From Anolis sagrei (lineage: Eukaryota > Chordata > Lepidosauria > Squamata > Anolidae): DNA of 64,000 bases. This document shows positions 25,764-34,292 of this stretch, piece by piece (within the stretch, counting starts at the first letter, position 1; each line of letters starts with the position of its first letter). The stretch lies in NCBI RefSeq assembly GCF_037176765.1, contig NC_090024.1:194986278-195050277 (forward strand), in the 5' to 3' direction. Position numbers and translations under genes: made by a program. Under the pieces are notes generated by a model. That model saw only the letters and a list, made by a program, of their open reading frames with translations. It did no database searches and was not told the origin of the DNA.

Positions 25764-28700
25764 GGCTGGAGTTCCACTTTAAAATATTCATGTCCCTATT
25801 TACAAATAAAATCACATTAAGAACAAACCTATGGAACCTATCTTGTTCATAACTTGGGGACTGTCTGTACTTTAATCCATCATAGTAACTAATGATTTTG
25901 TTTAGATTAAGGCTATCTAGAAAAAAGGTAAGATCTTTAAACTGTAATTTTGTATACATTTGCATGAAAAGAAGTCCTACTGAACCCGAAGGGACTTTCA
26001 TTTGAGTAGACTTGTCCTGGAAATTTACTACAAGGACAAATACTCACTTGGACATAGCTTCAGAAAGAATGCCGATACTTGTTCTCTTAGGTGGTGCAGA
26101 AGAATGACCTGGTGATGATGTCACAGTGAAATGTGCTGTAATTGCACCCTTTTCTGTGAGGCCTATCCTGATAAGTGAGGGAAAAATCATTGATGAAATT
26201 TCATAAGATTTTTCATTATCTTCAATTGGACAAATGTGCTTATTTTGATAATCAGGTCCATTATTCGCCACCGGATGAGTGTATCATGGTGCACACTGTG
26301 CTTATGGTTTCTGATCAGTTCAGAACATTGGACTATTCTGTACCCCACTATAGGTCACAATATCAATGGGAAAACATCACATTCACTTTAGATTCAAAGA
26401 TTCCTTGTCCTGTCCCCCCACCCCCACCGAGTAATATGACTGTTTCCTGTAAGAGCTGTGGTTCCCAACCTTTTTTTGACCAGAGACCGCTCTCCAACAT
26501 TAATGCCGAAATGATTACGAATTGGTTTTTGGTCAACTTTAGATTCAGTTCAGTTATTTGGGGTGCTGATTTAGAAAATAGCATTGGATAGACCACATCA
26601 GCTCTTGTTTCTGAACATATACCATCCAGTAAATGCCATCTGCTTGCCCACAATAAAGCATATTTAATAATCTCATTTTAGGTCTCACAGCCCACCAGTG
26701 TGCCATGGCCCACAGGTTGGGAACCACTATGTAAGAGGAACACCAACAGTCTAAGAACAGGTGTGCCAGGCACATATATATTATTCCATAGCTGGCAGTT
26801 ATTTTGGCTAAAAATACCGTATTTCATAACATAGTAATCACACTGCTTAGCCCTTTTTTATTTAAAAAAGGGGGTGCAACTATTATCTGATTTAAAAAAT
26901 CTGCCTTTGGTTCTCCAGTCTCTTGCCTCCAAAACAGAAGGAGGAGGGATGATCCAGCCTCAAACAGACAGCTCAGTTTCTGTTTGTTTGCTTTTTTGAA
27001 CTGTCTTGCTTTGGAGGAAGAAGAAGGGTAGATTCTTTTCCTTTCCTTGTTTTTCCAAAGGCAGAGCAATTTATAAAATCTGAAATAGATCTCTTTGGAG
27101 AAATGAGGGAGAAGTGAAGCTCCAGAGACCTCAATTTCAGGTTTTTTTTAAACTTGCCTTTCCTTCAGAGAAAGAAAGAAGGAAGGAAGAACCAGCACCA
27201 AATGTCTCTGCAACTATTTTGCAAGGAAGACAAAAATACTGATTTTGCGACCCCAAAAATGGGGGTGTGACTATTATGCAGTGGTGACTATTTGGCAATG
27301 AAATATGGTATTTCTATGATCATTCTGTTATATTCATATTGAAGTAAAATGAAAGTCAGTAGTATACATTTTCAACATTCTAGATCAGGGACAGATAAAA
27401 ATGTCCTGTCAGATTGTATCTGAATTGCTTGCATTTAATCAGGCATGGCTTTTGGCTTCCTATATGTGCAATAATGACATTGGGTTGTTGTGAGTTTTTC
27501 GGGCTATTTGTTGTGGTAAACTGTCATCTTTACTTACAGAGCTACAGGTTTCTCTATTCCTGTAACGACTCCATCAAGGATGAAGCTGCCCTCATCAAGT
27601 ACAAAAGCAAGCTTCACGCCTTTAGATTCCAGCTCAGCCACAATCTTCTTTGCTCCTTTTTTGCCACCTACCTGAAAAACACACAGCAATATGTTCTCAA
27701 CACATTAAGCCACTACCTGACTATTCTGCATCTGGCATCAGCAAACATCCGGTATTTCAGTAGAAGAAAGCTATTATCATAAAATTATGTTATACAGGAA
27801 ATAGCATTTTGCCTCAAGATTCTTAGGTTTTGGATTATCTGTATGATCTCATTCAAAGAAATATATTATTCGCTGAATTCTCCTAAAGCCCAACAGGTGA
27901 ACTGTGGCGATGAATGCCACAAATAAAGAGGAAATTGTCATAAAAATGTTTTAGCAGAGTATTAGATCCTCCAGCAATAAATGGAAGTAACAGAGTACCC
28001 CAGTCTTCAGTTACAATCCCTGAATTACAGTAATTATTTCAAATGTTTCTTATAATGATTGATAGGTTCAAATCTAATGTGGAAATGATGGCATTCTTCA
28101 CAAAATAAAAGACTTGTTGCCAGAACCTGACTAGTCAGTAATCATTTTACTATTTTATTATCCGCAGACGACACCAAATTGGGAGGAATAGCCAATACTC
28201 CGGAAGACAGGAGCAGCATTCAAAATCATCTTAACAAATTAGAGAGATGAGCCAAAACTAACAAAATGAAGTTCAACAGGAACAAATGCAAGATACTCCC
28301 ACTTAGGCAGAAAAAAATGAAATGCAAAGACACAGAAAGGGGGACAATGCCTGGTTCGACAGCAGTAGATGTGAAAAAGATCTTGGGGTTCTCGTGGATG
28401 AGCAAACAATGTCATGCGGCAGCTTAAAAAGCCAATGGGATTTTGACCTGCATAAATAGAAGTCTAGTGCCTAGATCCAGGGAAGCCATGCTACACCTCT
28501 ATTCTACCTTGGTTAGACCACACCTAGAATGACACTGTGTCCAGTTCTGGGCCCTGCAATTGAAGCGAGAAGTTGACAAGCTGGAATGTGTCCAGAGGAG
28601 GGTGACTAAAATGATCAAGAGTCTGAAGAACAAGCCCTATGAGGAGCGGCTTATAGAGCTGGGCATGTTTACCCTGCAGAAGAGAAGAGACATGATGAAG

Positions 28701-31700
28701 GCCATAGATAAAGAGGTGAGGGAAAATTACAGGGAGGAGGAATCAAGCTTGTTTTCAGCTGCCCTGGAGACAAGGATGTGGAAGAATGGCTTCAAATTAC
28801 AGGAAAGGAGATTCCACCTGAACATGAGGAAGAACTTTCTGACTGTGAGAGCTATTCAGCAGTGGAAATCTCTGCCACAGAGTGTGGTGGAAGCTTCTTC
28901 CCTTGAGGCTTTTAAACAGAGGCTGGGTGGCCATCTCTCGGGGGTGCTTTGAATGTGATTTCCTGCTTCTTGGCAGGGGGTTGGACTGGATGGCCCACGA
29001 GGTTTCTTCCAACTCTATGATTCTACTGCAATTTATATAAAAATCTCACAGTATGATAGCACAATATCAAAAAGGTACTCAATAGGTAAACAGAAAAGCA
29101 ATTGAATGCATCATTTCAGCCTCTTGGATGGACTAAGTTCCAGTGCTAAAATAAATAGATGGAAAAATTTACAAATATATACCTCTTCATCATGCCCAAG
29201 ACCAATATAGAAACTTCTCTGAGGCCTGTAATTTCGTTTTAACAAGAATTCCAGTGCCTGTAGAATCCCCTAAGAATGGAAACAAATAATGTTAAATATC
29301 AAACTGTTCTCTATCTTTGATAAATAATCCTGACAATAAGGATTTGGAAGTAAACTCAGTAGAATAAGATATGACTACAAAACAATAGAACTACTTCTTC
29401 AATATACATCTCAACTGCATTTAGCAAGGCTTTTCATCTACTACAGTCAGTCTCCTGGTTTTGAACAAGATAAGTTCTGTAGGTCTGTTCTTAAGTTAAA
29501 TTTGTATGTAAGTTGGAACAGGTACATTTTTAAGTGTAACTCCAGCCAATTTGTTTAAAGTTTTGGATAGCATAGGGAAGAGTTAACACCACTGTGCCCT
29601 CACTTTCTGTCCCTGTAACAACTGGATTTTGAAAATTTGGGGTTATTGTACAAACAAGGATTGGCAATAAAGCTTCACTAGAGACACCTCTTTTTGGTAA
29701 TAACTCTTATAGAAGTTGATTTCCTTTTCTAGGGTTAGATTTCCTCTAACTTCCTGTTGTCTCAGGGGCAGGAAGTGAAATAATGGTAAATTTCAAATGA
29801 GGAAATAGCAGCTGAGACAGCATACTAACCAAAACTTTTTTTAAAAAAGCATGGAGTTCTACTTTAAATACAACTTAGATTGATGTTTATCTTAACATAT
29901 TATTTACTTTTACCTTTGCATGCAAATGCTTAAACATTTTCAAATACCGCCAAAGGCCAAGAGCACCAGCTTCCTCTGGGGTTATAACTAGGAGTCATAT
30001 ATAAGCCAGGTGTTTGTAACTTGGGGGCTGCCTGTGCAAACATGGGAGATTTAGGATCATAATATTTCAGAAAAATGTATGCTGCCTTTAAAATAATTTG
30101 GTATTTTAAATCCAAAAATGACCCTAGATTTGCTCAATCATGGACATTTTTTTTGCTTTGATACTCCTATGTTGTAAGATACAACTAACTGAAATTAGTC
30201 ATGAAACTTGTGAACGAAGTGCATGTGATATTTCGTTGCTCAAATCCATCACCCCAAAATACATTTTAGAAGTGACACGATTGAAGAAGTTTTCTCACTG
30301 TAGGCCTGCTGTGATCTATCATGATTTTATTTCCTCAAATGGGTGCCCCATTGCACAAGGCTCATTTAAAACAGATGTTTAAAGCAGATTAAGGATTGTT
30401 GTGTCATTCTCCACACTTAATCCCTTTCCGAACTCACCAGAATGGTCAGACAGTAGCATTTCAGCACCCCTGATACTACCATTAAAAAACTGCATGTTCC
30501 ACGAATTTCTCTAAACTGTTTTAAAATGCATCCAAATGAGTAGCCATCTCTACTTCTTGTGAGAAATTACATTTCATGCACATCTGCATCTTGCAAACAT
30601 TTTTTGCTTTCTCCAAGAGTTGTTAAATCTATAACAAATATACCATAACAGAGTTTTTGTTATCCAATGTTCCTCTTCCATAGATGAACCCATCACGTTC
30701 TTCAGCAGAGAAAGGGTCACTAACATCCCAGCCTTCTGGGGAAGCTGGGACTACATCTATATGGGCAAGCAACATGTAGGGCTGTAGTTGTGGGTCAGAC
30801 CCTTGGACAGTAAACAGGTGGCTATATCCTCCAATAACTTGATGTTGGATGAATGTAGTAGAGAACACTAAAGGAAAGGCTTCATGAAAGAGAAAAACAA
30901 GGAGAAATACTTAGATTTGTTTCTAACATTGAAACATTAATTAAGGCAAATATTTTACAATGACATTTGAATGAATGAGTTACTGAAGGACAAAGAAGAA
31001 GAATACTGTATAGGTCTTTGGTTAGGGTTAGGGTTATAATAATAATAATTTATATGTCTAGAACTACACAGCACACATGCACATTAAGTCCAAGTGTGTC
31101 TGAATATAGGTTTCTTCCCAAGGGCCTAGGATATTAGAAATATTTTTGTAGAATATGTTGAGAAGTGCTCCCTTCTGCAGCATGTGGATTGATGTTCTGT
31201 CCAAATTAAGGCTTTTCAAGTGCTTTTCAATGTTTCTTGGAATGCCTCCAAGAGCACCAACCACTATTGATACCATTGTTGTTCTCTTTTGCCATACTCA
31301 TCCAATTTCAATTTGTCAGACCTTATATACTCAGCATCTGGAGTTCTTTGTTGCAAATTCTGGACTTTTCAATTCTGACTTTGATGGCATTTGTTCTAAT
31401 GGCTTGTTCTTGGGCTGCCAGAATCAGGCCCTCCATCTCCTTTTTCAAAATTGTTGTTGTTGTTGTTGTTGTTATTATTATTATTATTACCCCACTTTTT
31501 GCCTCTAAAAATACTCAAAGCAGCTTACAGCAAAACCACTACAATACAATTTAAAATATAAAATATATGAACATTAAAATAGAATTAAATATTAACTGTA
31601 TTAAAAATAAACACTTAAACTCCCTAAAACGGGATTAAAAACCTATTCATAGCTAAAACCTATTTATACCCAAGTGGGAATCAAGGATTGGGAAATCTGC

Positions 31701-33131
31701 AATTATAGATTTCATTTTCTCTTGGCAAACTTCTGTAACTGTATTCAACACCAAATCTATGTTTTGTCAGTTGCTCCACTGAATAATTAATGACATTTTA
31801 TCAGTTCAGTACTTTGGTCTTGTCAGATAAGAGCAATATTAGCGATAGAAATAATAAGCGTTATTTAACCATACAGCAAAATCAGATATAGAAAAAATGC
31901 CATTTTATTCTGTCAAGATCAGAAATATAAATACCTTTACGAATATATGGTTCAAATTCTGCCAGGGCTGTTACATTCTGTTCATCTTCTGAGAAGGAAA
32001 CGGTTTGTAATCTGATTGAACCTTACATAAAAGAGAAGAGATTTTGATATTTTCACAGATAAGCAAAACTCTACACTACAACAATACTGCAATACTGCAA
32101 TGAACTGAATCACTCCACCATTCTGGGCAAATGCCTCTTTCAAGCTTTTCTCTGTCAAAAACAAAACACAACACAACAAAGCCCGTCACATTCTTTCCAT
32201 TCCATATATAAAGATGTTTTTATATTTCAGTAACTTCTTATCCACCTGTTTCTGGTGTGATGCTGTTGCTTTTTTTGTGTGGTCTAAACTTCCTTATAAT
32301 GGCAGAACTGTATAACAGCTTAAGCAAACAAATATAACTAAAACTTAATTGGGAAAATCAATTGTAGCAAGGGGGAATTAATCTTTTTGCTTGTCGCCTT
32401 TTCTGTTCCAACCTTGAGCTGAAGGGCCAGGAGAAACAAAGTGACTCAACAAAACACCAATCAACCAGTATAGAGAATTTCTAAATGCTTTAAAATCCAA
32501 AACTGCCTGTAAAGATGACTGAGGGTGCATCTACAATGTGAAATTAATGCAATTTAGTACCACTTAACTTCTGAGGCCGGTGCTATGGAATCTCATGATT
32601 TGCACACAGTTTGAAGAGGCACAAGAACTCTTGGGCAGAGAAATTTTTGATTATTTAATGATAATTATCAGAATAAAGGTTTCCCCTTGACATTAAGTCT
32701 AGTTATGTCTGACTCTGGGGGGTGATGCTCATCTCTGAGATGAAGAGCTGGCATTGTCTGTAAACTCCTCCAAGTACATGTGGCCGGCATGACTGCATGT
32801 AGTGCAGTTACTTTGCCGCCAAAGTGGTACCTATTGATCTCACATTTGCATGCTTTTGAGCTACTAGGTTGGCAGAAGCTGGGGTTAACAGTGGGAGCTC
32901 ACCCTGCTCCCCGGATTTGAACTGCTGACCTTTCAGTTAGCAAGTTCAGGAGCTCAGTGGTTTAACCCACTGTGCCACTGGGGGCTTGTTTTTAAAACAC
33001 TGTGTAACTGTATTGTATTGTATTATTTAAATTTTTTCTACCGTTGTTTATACAGGCATTGAATATTTGTCTGTCACTATATTGGAAGCTGCCCTGAGCC
33101 CCCTTGGGGAGATAGGGCGGGTTACAAATAA

Positions 33132-33172
<41 letters not shown>

Positions 33173-34245
33173 AGAAGGCTCAAAACCTTATAAAATGACA
33201 ACTCCTGTGATTCCATGGCAATGAAAGTGGGGTCAAACTGCATCCATTAAATCCCAAGCATTTCACATAATATATTCCAGATATATACATAATACTCTCT
33301 CTTAGGACTCCATCTAATGAGGTTTGAAACTCTCTCAAAAGTTGTTGTAGGTTTTTCCGGGCTATATGGCCATGTTCTGGAGGCAATTTTTCTCCTGACG
33401 TTTCGACTGCATCTATGGCAAGCATCCTCAGAGGTAGTGAGGTCTGATGGAAGTAGGAAAAATGGGTTTATGTATCTGTGGAATGACCAGGGTAATGTTT
33501 CAGCTGATCACCTTGATTTGCATTCAATGGCCTGGAAGCGCCTGGGGGGAATCTCTTGTTGAGAGTGAATTGATGTGCCTGATTGTTTACTCTCTGTTGT
33601 TTTGCTGAGGATGCTTGCCATAGATGCAGACGAAACGTCAGGAGAAAAACTGCCTCCAGAATATGGCCATATAGCCCGGAAAAACCTATATATTATTATT
33701 ATCTTGTATTATTAGTAGTACTATATTGTATTACATTATAATACTATTATCAATATTATATGTATATACAATATATTATTAGCATAGCACAATATTAGTA
33801 TTATATATTACTATATTGTACTATACCACTATAATGTGATACTATTAGTAATATTACATGTAACATATAATATACAATTATTATATTGTATTATTATTAG
33901 CATTATAGTGTATTACATTATAATATTATTATCAATATATGTATAATACAGTATATTATATTATTAGCATAGCAGAATATTAGTATTATAAATTACTATA
34001 TTTTTGCTGGGGGGAGCAAACTTTGGCAGTCCAGGTGTTTTGAACTTCAATCCCCACAATTCCTAACAGTCGGATTCCTAACAATTATTAACAAAACACC
34101 TGGAGGGAGGGCCGAAGTTTGCCCATGCCTGGGATAATGGAACAGTACCCCACTTTTTTCAACCCTGGCTTGAAACTGCATTGAATGGTTGCTTTGGATG
34201 GGGGATATACTGGCAGACTGTTAGGAATTGTGGGAGTTGAAGTCC

Positions 34246-34292
<47 letters not shown>

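Noticed and set aside
28560-28952. 130-codon frame with RT-like sequence
   Set aside because: It is the C-terminal part of a 5'-truncated CR1 LINE, not a host gene.
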